Positions 7,699 through 15,450 of a stretch of 16,535 nt of DNA are shown here, one piece after another. Source of the stretch: Candidatus Kapaibacterium sp. (lineage in GTDB: Bacteria; Bacteroidota; Ignavibacteria; Kapaibacteriales; UBA2268); assembly GCA_027858275.1 (NCBI GenBank), contig JAQIDA010000114.1, positions 1-16,535 of the forward strand, read 5' to 3'. Each line of letters starts with the position of its first letter. Within the stretch, counting starts at the first letter, position 1. A program made the translations under genes and the position numbers. The notes under the pieces are model-generated. The model did no database searches and was not told where the DNA came from. It saw only the letters and a list, made by a program, of their open reading frames with translations.

Positions 7699-10293
7699 TT
7701 AGTTTTTATTTGTTCCGCTTCCGAAATCAGCATTGTCTTCGATATCTCCCGCAGGAGCTTCTGATTGTAAATCGGTTTTTTCATAATTATCGAGAAGAAG
7801 ATTCTGATCTTCTTTTTTCTTTAGTAAACCGCTTAAAAATTTAAACTTGAGTTTGTTCTTTTTCTTATCAAAATCGGCGACGACTTTCGCGCCGTTTTTA
7901 AGATTTCCTTTTAAGATTTCGTCAGCGAGATCATCTTCCACATATTTCTGTATGGCTCTGCGGAGCGGTCTGGCTCCGAATTGATCGTCAAAGCCCTGAT
8001 CTACGAGGAACTCACGAGCGTTTTGTGTCAGCTCGAAAGTCATGTCGTTTAGTTTCAATCTGTCGCTCAACATATCGATATGAATATCAATAATCATGTT
8101 GATATGCTTTTTCTCTAATTTTCTAAAAATGAAGAAATCGTCAATTCTGTTTATAAATTCAGGATTGAACAAATCACGAATAGAATTTTCTATCGTGCTT
8201 TTAATATGATCGTAGTCTCCGCCGGACTCTATCTCGTTAAATCCGATCTTGCCGCCGGTTTTAACGTCTCTTGTACCAACGTTAGAGGTCATAATGATAA
8301 TAGTATTTTTGAAATCAACCTTTCTGCCCATACCGTCAGTCAAGACACCGTCGTCGAAGACTTGTAACAATACGTTGAACACATCCGGATGAGCTTTTTC
8401 GATCTCATCAAGCAGGATGATACTATAAGGTTTGCGTCGCACTTTCTCGGTAAGCTGTCCGCCTTCTTCGTAGCCTACGTATCCGGGAGGCGCTCCGGTA
8501 AATCTGGAAACCGAGAATTTTTCCATGTATTCACTCATGTCGATACGGACCAAAGCATCTTCTGAATCAAACATTACTCTCGACAAAGCTTTAGCGAGTT
8601 CGGTTTTTCCGACTCCTGTCGGACCGAGGAACATAAACGACCCGATCGGGCGCTTAGGATCTTTGAGTCCGGCTCTGGCTCTTCTGATGGCTTTGACTAC
8701 TTGAGCAATGGCTTCGTCCTGACCGACAACTATTTTCTTGAGATCTTCCGGCATACTTAACAGTCTGTCTGTTTCCGGATCCGCGATTTTGTTCACGGGA
8801 ACGCCGGTCATCATTGCAACTACATCTGAAATATCATTTACAGAAACCGGGAAGTAAGTTTCGCTCGCTTTGAGATCCCACTCATTCTTGGCGATTTCCA
8901 AATCTTTTAGCATTGTTTTTTCTTTGTCTCTGAGTCGTGCAGCTTCTTCAAAATTTTGAAGCTTGACCACCTTTTTCTTTTCGAGACATACTTCGTCAAT
9001 CTCGTGCTCGAGTTTCATTATACTGACAGGGACGTCCAAATTGGCGAGATGAACTCTCGCGCCTGTTTCGTCCAAAACGTCGATAGCTTTGTCCGGGAAA
9101 CATCTGTCTGTTATATATCTGTCTGACAGTCGGATACATTCTTCTACCGAGGCATCAGGGTATCTGACGTTATGATGATTTTCGTAATATTCTTTGATTG
9201 TATCGAGAATTTCTTTTGTTTCAATCGCTGACGGCGGTTCTACCAGAATTTTCTGGAATCTGCGTTCCAAAGCACCGTCTTTTTCAATATGCTGACGATA
9301 TTCGTCTAATGTTGTAGCACCGATGCACTGCAAATCGCCGCGTGAAAGTGCGGGCTTGAACATATTACCTGCATCAAGCGAGCCCGAAGCGCCGCCGGCG
9401 CCGACTATTGTGTGAAGCTCGTCAATAAACAGGATAACGTCTTTTGCTTTTTCAAGCTCGTTCATCACTGCTTTCATACGCTCTTCGAATTGACCGCGAT
9501 ACTTTGTACCGGCGACCATCGAAGCGAGATCCAGAGAAACAATTCTTTTGTTGTATAATAAACGAGGAACTTTCTTAGTGACAATTTTGATTGCCAGTCC
9601 TTCGACTATTGCAGTTTTGCCAACGCCGGGTTCACCGATTAATACGGGGTTGTTTTTCTTTCTGCGTGACAGCACCTGAATAACTCTTTCGATCTCAGGA
9701 TGGCGTCCAACGACGGGATCCAAAGCTTTCTTCGTAGCCATTTTTGTCAGATCGCGACCGAAATTGTCAAGGACAGGAGTCTTGTATTCTTTTTTCTCGG
9801 CTACAGGTTTGCTTAGTTCAGTCTGTCCGACGGGTTGATCCGCTGCCGAACTCGGGTTGCCGCTGATTATGTTGTCCATTTCGTGGCGAACGGCATCGTA
9901 TTTGACATTGTATTGCAACAAAATCTGTGCGGCAATATTTTCTTCGTCACGCAGCAATGAGAGTAATAAATGTTCTGTTCCGATTATGTCCGATTTATAT
10001 AATTTTGCTTCAAGATATGTTATCTTGAGTACTTTTTCTGCTGATTTGGTCAAGGGTATATTGCCGACGGAAAGCGTGGTTCCTGACGGGCTCAATGTTT
10101 CTTCTATGCTTTTCTTCAGCGAGATCAGGTCTACACTAAGACTCTTCAGTACTTTAACCGCGACGCCTTCGCCTTCGCGAATGATTCCCAACAGCAGATG
10201 CTCGGTTCCGATATAATCATGACCGAGACGTAACGCTTCTTCTCTGCTGAGGCGTATCACATCGTTTACTCTATTTGAAAAATTGCCTTCCAT
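7699..10293 (-). CDS. clpC: ClpC-type AAA+ unfoldase, ATP-binding subunit of Clp protease
   Basis: An 864-residue Hsp100 protein that unfolds substrates and feeds them to ClpP in the cytoplasm. Residues 1-145 are the double Clp N-domain (two copies of a GTEHLLL motif, near 29 and 105). The first AAA+ module has Walker A GEPGVGKT (220-227), pore loop GTKYRGQFEER and Walker B ILFIDE (287-292). A UVR-type coiled segment (about 431-462, NFEEAARLRDKEK) marks ClpC rather than ClpB or ClpA. The second module has Walker A GPTGVGKT (557-564), pore loop PPGYVGYEEGG and Walker B IILLDE (625-630). The IGF tripeptide at 683-685 is in the position of the ClpP-docking loop, so the protein should partner ClpP, which is not in the window. 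The start is well supported by GAGGAG just before the ATG. The C-terminal ~40 residues form a lysine-rich then acidic tail. Confidence 0.96.
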   Translation of the reverse strand: MEGNFSNRVNDVIRLSREEALRLGHDYIGTEHLLLGIIREGEGVAVKVLKSLSVDLISLKKSIEETLSPSGTTLSVGNIPLTKSAEKVLKITYLEAKLYKSDIIGTEHLLLSLLRDEENIAAQILLQYNVKYDAVRHEMDNIISGNPSSAADQPVGQTELSKPVAEKKEYKTPVLDNFGRDLTKMATKKALDPVVGRHPEIERVIQVLSRRKKNNPVLIGEPGVGKTAIVEGLAIKIVTKKVPRLLYNKRIVSLDLASMVAGTKYRGQFEERMKAVMNELEKAKDVILFIDELHTIVGAGGASGSLDAGNMFKPALSRGDLQCIGATTLDEYRQHIEKDGALERRFQKILVEPPSAIETKEILDTIKEYYENHHNVRYPDASVEECIRLSDRYITDRCFPDKAIDVLDETGARVHLANLDVPVSIMKLEHEIDEVCLEKKKVVKLQNFEEAARLRDKEKTMLKDLEIAKNEWDLKASETYFPVSVNDISDVVAMMTGVPVNKIADPETDRLLSMPEDLKKIVVGQDEAIAQVVKAIRRARAGLKDPKRPIGSFMFLGPTGVGKTELAKALSRVMFDSEDALVRIDMSEYMEKFSVSRFTGAPPGYVGYEEGGQLTEKVRRKPYSIILLDEIEKAHPDVFNVLLQVFDDGVLTDGMGRKVDFKNTIIIMTSNVGTRDVKTGGKIGFNEIESGGDYDHIKSTIENSIRDLFNPEFINRIDDFFIFRKLEKKHINMIIDIHIDMLSDRLKLNDMTFELTQNAREFLVDQGFDDQFGARPLRRAIQKYVEDDLADEILKGNLKNGAKVVADFDKKKNKLKFKFLSGLLKKKEDQNLLLDNYEKTDLQSEAPAGDIEDNADFGSGTNKN

Positions 10294-10561
10294 AGCTCCT
10301 CTGTCGAATATTTTGTCGTGTTACAGTTTCTTAAAAAAGCACCTTTTTAGCATGCTCTTTGGAAACAGAGACGGTATTGATTCTTTATTAGTATTTTTGT
10401 GTGTAATTATTCGGGAGTTATTAGGGAATCAAAATGAATAATAGTTAATAGAGATCGTCGGGCTTATTATTGATAAACTCGGAAAATTCGGGTAAAATCT
10501 GATAATAAATAGCTAATTTATGCCTTTCTTATTAAACTAATTCATCAGACAGGCATTAATT
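10294..10561. promoter_or_regulatory. Divergent promoter region between clpC and the M48 protease gene
   Basis: This 268-base AT-rich gap separates two genes that read away from each other, so it must hold both promoters. I see no CIRCE-type inverted repeat and no CtsR-like direct repeat upstream of clpC. On the M48 side, ATGCCT at 10519-10524 and AGGCAT at 10551-10556 are inverted repeats that could pair over the ribosome binding region; this is weak evidence. No exact promoter boxes can be fixed. Confidence 0.4.
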
Positions 10562-11812
10562 ATGAACATATACGCAATTATCATACTTTCGACATTAGTT
10601 CTCGGTTTTCTTCTCGATCTGATTTCTGATAAACTAAACATTTCGGCTTTGGATCCTGAATTGCCCGAAGAATTCAAAGATGTATATTCTGACGAATCTT
10701 ACTCTAAGTCGCAAACGTACACAAAAGTCAGAACGAAATTCGGATTGATCACTTCTACAGTCAGCCTCGCGGAAATCTTAATATTCTGGTTTGTCGGCGG
10801 ATTCAATTATTTGGATCAATACGTCAGACAATATACCGAATCGGAAATAACAGCGGGTCTGATGTTTGTCGGGATTTTAATATTATTTAATTCGATTTTA
10901 TCCCTGCCTTTCAGCATCTACTCTACATTTGTTGTTGAAGAAAAATTGGGATTCAACAAAACTACCGGCAAGACATTTATTACAGACAAGCTCAAAGCTG
11001 CCGGACTGTCAGTCATGATAGGCGGGCCTCTTCTGGCGGGAATAATATATATTTTGAGCACTGCAGGCGCGAATGCTTGGCTCTACGGATGGGCGGCGCT
11101 GACAGGATTTTCGCTGATTCTCCAATTTATAGCTCCGACTTGGATTATGCCACTGTTCAACAAATTTACTCCGCTCGAAGACGCTGAGTTGAGAAATTCA
11201 ATAATGACTTATGCCAAATACGTTGACTTTTCTTTGAAGAATGTGTACGTGATCGACGGGTCTAAGCGTTCATCCAAATCGAACGCCTTTTTTACCGGAT
11301 TCGGAAAAAACAAACGCATCGCGCTTTATGACACTTTGATCGAAAAGCACACGAACAAAGAACTGCTCGGCATTCTCGCGCATGAGATCGGGCACTACAA
11401 AAAGAAACATATCATCAAAAACATGTTTGTCGGCTTCGTTCACAGCGGCGTTTTGTTTTATCTTCTGTCCTTTTTCTTAAACAAACCGGAATTGTTTGAG
11501 GCTTTTTATATGGAAGAAACTTCGATTTATGCCGGTCTAATCTTTTTTGGCTTATTGTATACGCCTGTTGAAATGATTATATCCGTTTTTATGAGTCATT
11601 CCTCAAGAAAAAATGAATATGAAGCTGACTGGTTTGCGGCTGAAACAACAAACGCTCCGGACGAAATGATAAACGCTCTAAAAAAATTATCGGAACATAA
11701 TTTATCCAATCTCACACCGCATCCGTTTTATGTGTTTATAAATTACTCACATCCTCCGGTTTTACAGAGAATCACTGCATTAAGGAAATTTGAGCCGTCC
11801 GCTCAGGAATGA
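10562..11812 (+). CDS. M48-family membrane metalloprotease, Ste24/CAAX prenyl protease 1-like
   Basis: A 416-residue integral-membrane zinc protease. Hydrophobic segments lie roughly at 1-20, 62-80, 97-120, 148-168, 174-198, 288-306 and 323-344. The zinc site is HEIGH at 274-278 with Glu352 in NEYEAD (351-356) as third ligand. The family-specific FVVEEKLGFN (123-132) and the stretch SSKSNAFFTGFGKNKRI (237-253) are conserved. These match Ste24-type enzymes, which have N-terminal membrane helices before the catalytic domain, rather than the shorter HtpX. In bacteria the role is probably membrane-protein quality control, since prenylated CAAX substrates are not expected; that is inference. The gene stands alone, divergent from clpC, and is followed 164 bases later by the exchanger array. 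Confidence 0.92.
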   Translation: MNIYAIIILSTLVLGFLLDLISDKLNISALDPELPEEFKDVYSDESYSKSQTYTKVRTKFGLITSTVSLAEILIFWFVGGFNYLDQYVRQYTESEITAGLMFVGILILFNSILSLPFSIYSTFVVEEKLGFNKTTGKTFITDKLKAAGLSVMIGGPLLAGIIYILSTAGANAWLYGWAALTGFSLILQFIAPTWIMPLFNKFTPLEDAELRNSIMTYAKYVDFSLKNVYVIDGSKRSSKSNAFFTGFGKNKRIALYDTLIEKHTNKELLGILAHEIGHYKKKHIIKNMFVGFVHSGVLFYLLSFFLNKPELFEAFYMEETSIYAGLIFFGLLYTPVEMIISVFMSHSSRKNEYEADWFAAETTNAPDEMINALKKLSEHNLSNLTPHPFYVFINYSHPPVLQRITALRKFEPSAQE

Positions 11813-11976
11813 ATTAAGCAGAGAAAATTCGTCAATATTAGTTCATTAGAAAAATATGAGTTGCATATCTTGTAATAATGTATGAAATTTGTATGCCTGC
11901 GGTTAAACGAATATCAATAATCGCAACAGACAGTTATGCTGTGCTGACTTAATAAACAGTTCGGGAAACAGAATAA

Positions 11977-12975
11977 ATGCCGGATCTTTTCGGAACAAAT
12001 TTGATTGTCGCCGTAATCGGGATAATCGGAGGAACAATTTTCTTATACTTCGGAGCCGAAGGGCTTGTGCGAGCTAGTGTCTCTGTGGCTTTCAGAGCAG
12101 GAATCGCCCCTTTGGTTGTAGGGTTGACTGTTGTGGCTTTCGGAACAAGCATGCCGGAGTTGATCGTTAGTGTGTCCGCAGCAGTTCAGGACAAAGAAGG
12201 CATGTCTCTCGGCAATATTATAGGTTCAAATATTTGCAACATTGCCATGATTATCGGCATAGCCGCTATTATCAGACCAATAAAAGTAAACATAAAACTC
12301 ATACGCACTGATATTTCAATTATGATCGGTGTGACTTTGTTGCTTGTCTTGATGTTGCTCGACGGAGCTATTGACAGGGGCGACGGCATATTGCTCGCGG
12401 GAGGAATAGTTGCTTATAATTTTGTCACAATTTTCCTCGCTAAAAAATCCGGAGGCCGCGAAACAGACAGCGAAACGGAAGAAATGAAAACCCAATCTAA
12501 GCGAAAAACATGGATAGATATTTTATTTATTATAGGCGGGATGGGCTTTTTAGTCCTCGGAGCTCATTTTTTCGTAGGAGGAGCTTCTGTCATTGCTGTT
12601 CACCTCGGAGCCTCGGATGTGATTATCGGATTGACTCTATTGGCTTTCGGAACGAGTCTGCCTGAACTGGCAACCTCACTTGTTGCTTCTTTCAAGGGCG
12701 AGGGAGATATTTCAATCGGCAACGCTGTCGGCTCAAATATTTTCAACATCTTGAGTGTACTTGGAATAACCGCAATAGTTCATCCGATTGTTGTCGGAGA
12801 TAGTTCTATGTCGGGAGATGTCACACCTGTTGATATAGGAATGATGATTCTTGTAGCGATTATTTTATTGCCGCTGGCAAGGACCAAAATGACAATATCA
12901 CGTAAAGAAGGCTTTTTTCTGCTCAGCATTTATGTCGGATATATGTTCTACCTTTATACCAAAATGGGTGGGTGA
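11977..12975 (+). CDS. Calcium/sodium antiporter, CaCA family (tandem copy 1 of 4)
   Basis: A 332-residue inner-membrane exchanger of the YrbG/NCX_Mj type, expected to have about ten helices made of two inverted repeats and to export Ca2+ against Na+ (or H+). Alpha-1 has GLTVVAFGTSMPE with Glu61, and GSNICN (83-88) with Ser84 and Asn88. Alpha-2 has GLTLLAFGTSLPE with Glu230, and GSNIFN (252-257) with Asn257. The two glutamates are the central ion ligands in the family. The inter-repeat loop (about 157-178) is short and charged, with no Ca-binding regulatory domain. It leads a same-strand array of four related genes and is followed by a hairpin terminator. The transported ion is assigned by family only. 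Confidence 0.92.
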   Translation: MPDLFGTNLIVAVIGIIGGTIFLYFGAEGLVRASVSVAFRAGIAPLVVGLTVVAFGTSMPELIVSVSAAVQDKEGMSLGNIIGSNICNIAMIIGIAAIIRPIKVNIKLIRTDISIMIGVTLLLVLMLLDGAIDRGDGILLAGGIVAYNFVTIFLAKKSGGRETDSETEEMKTQSKRKTWIDILFIIGGMGFLVLGAHFFVGGASVIAVHLGASDVIIGLTLLAFGTSLPELATSLVASFKGEGDISIGNAVGSNIFNILSVLGITAIVHPIVVGDSSMSGDVTPVDIGMMILVAIILLPLARTKMTISRKEGFFLLSIYVGYMFYLYTKMGG

Positions 12976-13003
12976 CAATCATTAAGCAAAACGAATTATT
13001 ATG

Positions 13004-13042
13004 AAGCGAATGAGCATAAAGAATTGCCTGTTCGCTTTTTTT
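13004..13042 (+). terminator. Probable rho-independent terminator after exchanger copy 1
   Basis: AAGCGAA (13004-13010) pairs with TTCGCTT (13031-13037) around a 20-base loop, and the stem runs into seven Ts (13036-13042). It lies 28 bases past the stop of copy 1. The long loop lowers confidence slightly. If real, copy 2 needs its own promoter in the remaining ~100 bases. Confidence 0.6.
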
Positions 13043-13148
13043 ATGTGCAGAATATTCAAATTTTAGCTAAATTGCTTCAAATGATTGTATTCAATATTTC
13101 AGAGCTTAGATATACTGAATTATTCTTGTTTAAGAGAAAAATTGATTT

Positions 13149-14141
13149 ATGCCTCCAACAGCTGACTTGGCTTATCCGATACTGTTCCTGATTGCCGGAG
13201 TTCTGTTATTATATTTCGGAGCCGAAGGATTGGTACGCGGCAGCGCGTCTATTGCATTGCGTATGCGAATAGCCCCTTTGATTGTGGGTTTGACTATCGT
13301 AGCTTTCGGTACAAGTTCTCCTGAGTTGGTTGTCAGTATTTCAGCAGCTTTGAAGGGCAACCCCGGAATTGCTCTCGGAAATGTAATCGGGTCCAATATC
13401 TGCAATATTGCTCTAATACTTGGTATAGCTGCTATAGTTAGACCAATCAAAGTAAATATAAAGGTAATCAAAGTAGATATTTCAATCATGATTGGGATTA
13501 CATTGCTTTTAATATTGATGCTTCTTGACGGAGAGATTGATCGTATAGACGGAATATTACTCACAATAGGAGTAATCTCATACTGCTTTTTCACAATTTT
13601 TCTCGCCAAAAACAGCAACACAAACAACGATGAAAATGAGCTTGAAGTTTCTGACGAAAAGCCTCCTCATAAAAAATGGCTTGATATTGTGTTTATTGTC
13701 GTAGGGCTGGCAATATTGATAGTTGGTGCTAATTTGTTTGTCAGCGGCGCAACTGTTATTGCGGAATATCTCGGCGCTTCAGATATTATCATCGGTCTGA
13801 CAATTGTGGCATTCGGCACAAGTTTACCTGAATTAGCAACTTCGCTTGTTGCATCAATCAAAGGCGAAAGTGATATTTCGATCGGGAACGTAGTCGGATC
13901 TAACATTTTCAATATTCTCGGTGTTTTGGGTATCACTTCCATAATCCATCCAATTTATGTCGGTGAGATTTCGATGACCGGAACCATCACCCCCGTTGAT
14001 GTAGGGGTTATGGTTCTTGTTGCTATAATTATTTCACCCTTGGCATGGTCCAAATTGACTATTTCTCGCATAGAAGGAGCCTTTTTACTGTTCATTTATA
14101 TCGGGTATGTTTTCTATCTGTATACGAAAACAGACGGCTGA
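13149..14141 (+). CDS. Calcium/sodium antiporter, CaCA family (tandem copy 2 of 4)
   Basis: A 330-residue membrane exchanger with both alpha-repeats intact: GTSSPE (54-59, Glu59) with GSNICN (Asn86), and GTSLPE (223-228, Glu228) with GSNIFN (Asn255). The cytosolic linker at about 155-175 is Asn/Glu-rich and differs from the other copies. The start is supported by copy 4, which begins with the nearly identical MPP(T/S)AD. The first ~100 residues differ from copy 4 at only about 14 positions, whereas the later part is closer to copy 1 (for example DISIMIG and LMLLDG, and the FYLYTK end). The gene is thus a mosaic of the array. Function by family: Na+-driven Ca2+ efflux across the inner membrane; the ion is unproven. 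Confidence 0.92.
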   Translation: MPPTADLAYPILFLIAGVLLLYFGAEGLVRGSASIALRMRIAPLIVGLTIVAFGTSSPELVVSISAALKGNPGIALGNVIGSNICNIALILGIAAIVRPIKVNIKVIKVDISIMIGITLLLILMLLDGEIDRIDGILLTIGVISYCFFTIFLAKNSNTNNDENELEVSDEKPPHKKWLDIVFIVVGLAILIVGANLFVSGATVIAEYLGASDIIIGLTIVAFGTSLPELATSLVASIKGESDISIGNVVGSNIFNILGVLGITSIIHPIYVGEISMTGTITPVDVGVMVLVAIIISPLAWSKLTISRIEGAFLLFIYIGYVFYLYTKTDG

Positions 14142-14223
14142 ACCTAAATATTGGGCTTTAAAAACAGGATATTGAATAATCTAATTGGACATGTTTTGAT
14201 AATGGTTTTTTGTTAAAATCGAT

Positions 14224-14258
14224 TTTGGAAATTCGAACAAAAATATTAGATAGTTTTG
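14224..14258 (+). promoter_or_regulatory. Possible Bacteroidota-type promoter for exchanger copy 3
   Basis: TAGTTTTG at 14251-14258 fits the Bacteroidota -7 consensus TAnnTTTG, and TTTG at 14224-14227 could be the -33 box. The 23-base spacing is longer than the usual 19-21, and such AT-rich matches arise easily by chance. It lies about 32 bases before the ATG of copy 3. Confidence 0.25.
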
Positions 14259-14290
14259 CGAAACAGTAATTTGAGAAAGAGAGATGATCT

Positions 14291-15267
14291 ATGGAATCCA
14301 CAGAAATGCTTTTTCCGACCTTGCTTCTTTTGTTAGGCACAGTGTTTTTATATCTTGGTGCTGAGGGATTGGTGCGGGGAAGCGCGTCACTTGCGTTCAG
14401 AGCCGGCATCGGTTCATTGGTTGTCGGTTTGACCGTTGTCGCTTACGGAACGAGCTGCCCGAAATGATTGTCAGCGTGTCAACCGCCTTGCAGGGGCGGG
14501 ACAGCGCGGCTCTCGGCAACATAGTAGGTTCAAATATATGCAATATCGCTTTGATACTCGGGATCGCCTCTTTGGTCAAACCGTTAAAAGTGAATCTAAA
14601 AGTAATCCGAGTGGATGTAACAATTCTGATCGGCGTCAGTTCTCTGCTGATATTAATGCTGCTTGACGGCACACTCAGTCGCTTCGAAGGTACTGTATTG
14701 GCTCTCGGAAGCGTAGCTTACACCTATTTTACCGTAAAACTCGCCAAGAAAAACAGTAAAATCGAATTAACTGAAGAGTCCATTAAAACTTTGCGCTCGA
14801 AATGGCTTGATATTGTGTTTGTTATCGGTGGTATAATTGTTTTGGTAGTAGGTGCGAGCTTGTTTGTTAACGGTGCATCGACGATTGCGAAATTTATGGG
14901 TATTCCCGATGCTGTTATCGGCTTGACTGTTCTCGCGGTCGGCACGAGTTTGCCCGAGCTCGCTACCTCTATAGTAGCCGCATATAAGGGAGAAGGCGAT
15001 ATATCCATCGGAAATGTTATCGGGTCGAACATATTTAACATTCTTTCTATTTTAGGCATTGTAGCTATCATTCACCCGATTGTTATAGGCGAAATATCGA
15101 TGTCGGGAGCGTTTTCCCCGGTTGATTTGGGAATGATGTTGTTTGTCGCTTTAGTGATTGGACCGCTCGCTCGGACTCAGCTGGTTATTTCTCGGCTTGA
15201 AGGCTTGTTTTTGCTGTCGATTTACGTCGGCTATCTATTTTACTTGTACACAAAAATGGCAGTATAA
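14291..15267 (+). pseudogene. Frameshifted calcium/sodium antiporter, CaCA family (tandem copy 3 of 4)
   Basis: Reading from ATG 14291 (AGAGAGA upstream) gives a normal exchanger start, with LGAEGLVRGSASLAFRAGI and GLTVVAYGTS, but the frame then ends at TGA 14465-14467 after 58 codons. The rest of the exchanger continues, one frame back, from ATG 14464 to 15267 (267 residues) with GSNICN, GTSLPE and GSNIFN intact and no other lesion. The break falls in the alpha-1 ion motif: AGC-TG-CCC-GAA-ATG lacks one base. Copy 1 reads AGC-ATG-CCG-GAG here, so loss of an A at 14455/14456 explains it exactly and removes GTSMPE. Restored, the product would be 325 residues, the normal length. The TGA and the second ATG overlap as ATGA, so coupled translation of two pieces is possible. 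A recent pseudogene or a sequence error is more likely. Confidence 0.85.
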
Positions 15268-15296
15268 GTCGAAATAGCCAAACTTACATTAACTTA

Positions 15297-15332
15297 GAGC
15301 GCCGTTCGATCGTGCGCTCGGTTATTGTTTTT
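15297..15332 (+). terminator. Possible rho-independent terminator after exchanger copy 3
   Basis: GAGCGC (15297-15302) pairs with GCGCTC (15314-15319) around an 11-base loop, followed by a T-rich tail (GGTTATTGTTTTT). The stem is GC-rich and lies 29 bases after the stop of copy 3. The T-run is interrupted, so efficiency is uncertain. Confidence 0.5.
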
Positions 15333-15450
15333 ATCAACAGTACATTCCAATTTAGTTATATTACTTTTTTATTCTGAAAATTTTTAATAATTTGAAGGTT
15401 GTGTTATTGACATGATTGTAAAAATGTTTTTATTCTCTAATAGATAAAAT

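Noticed and set aside
7563..7844. Plus-strand 93-codon frame
   Set aside because: It runs through the clpC terminator hairpin and antisense over the clpC 3' end; no recognisable protein features.
11813..11976. Riboswitch or metal-sensing leader upstream of the first exchanger
   Set aside because: No conserved helix set such as the yybP-ykoY motif can be recognised in the 164 bases.
13172..13942. Minus-strand frames of 91-151 codons within the exchanger genes
   Set aside because: Similar antisense frames recur in several of the exchanger copies, as expected from shared codon patterns of the real membrane proteins; no independent support.
14450..14467. Programmed -1 frameshift in exchanger copy 3
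   Set aside because: No slippery heptamer is present, and slipping at AAA would put Lys in place of the essential Glu. A simple one-base deletion explains the sequence better.
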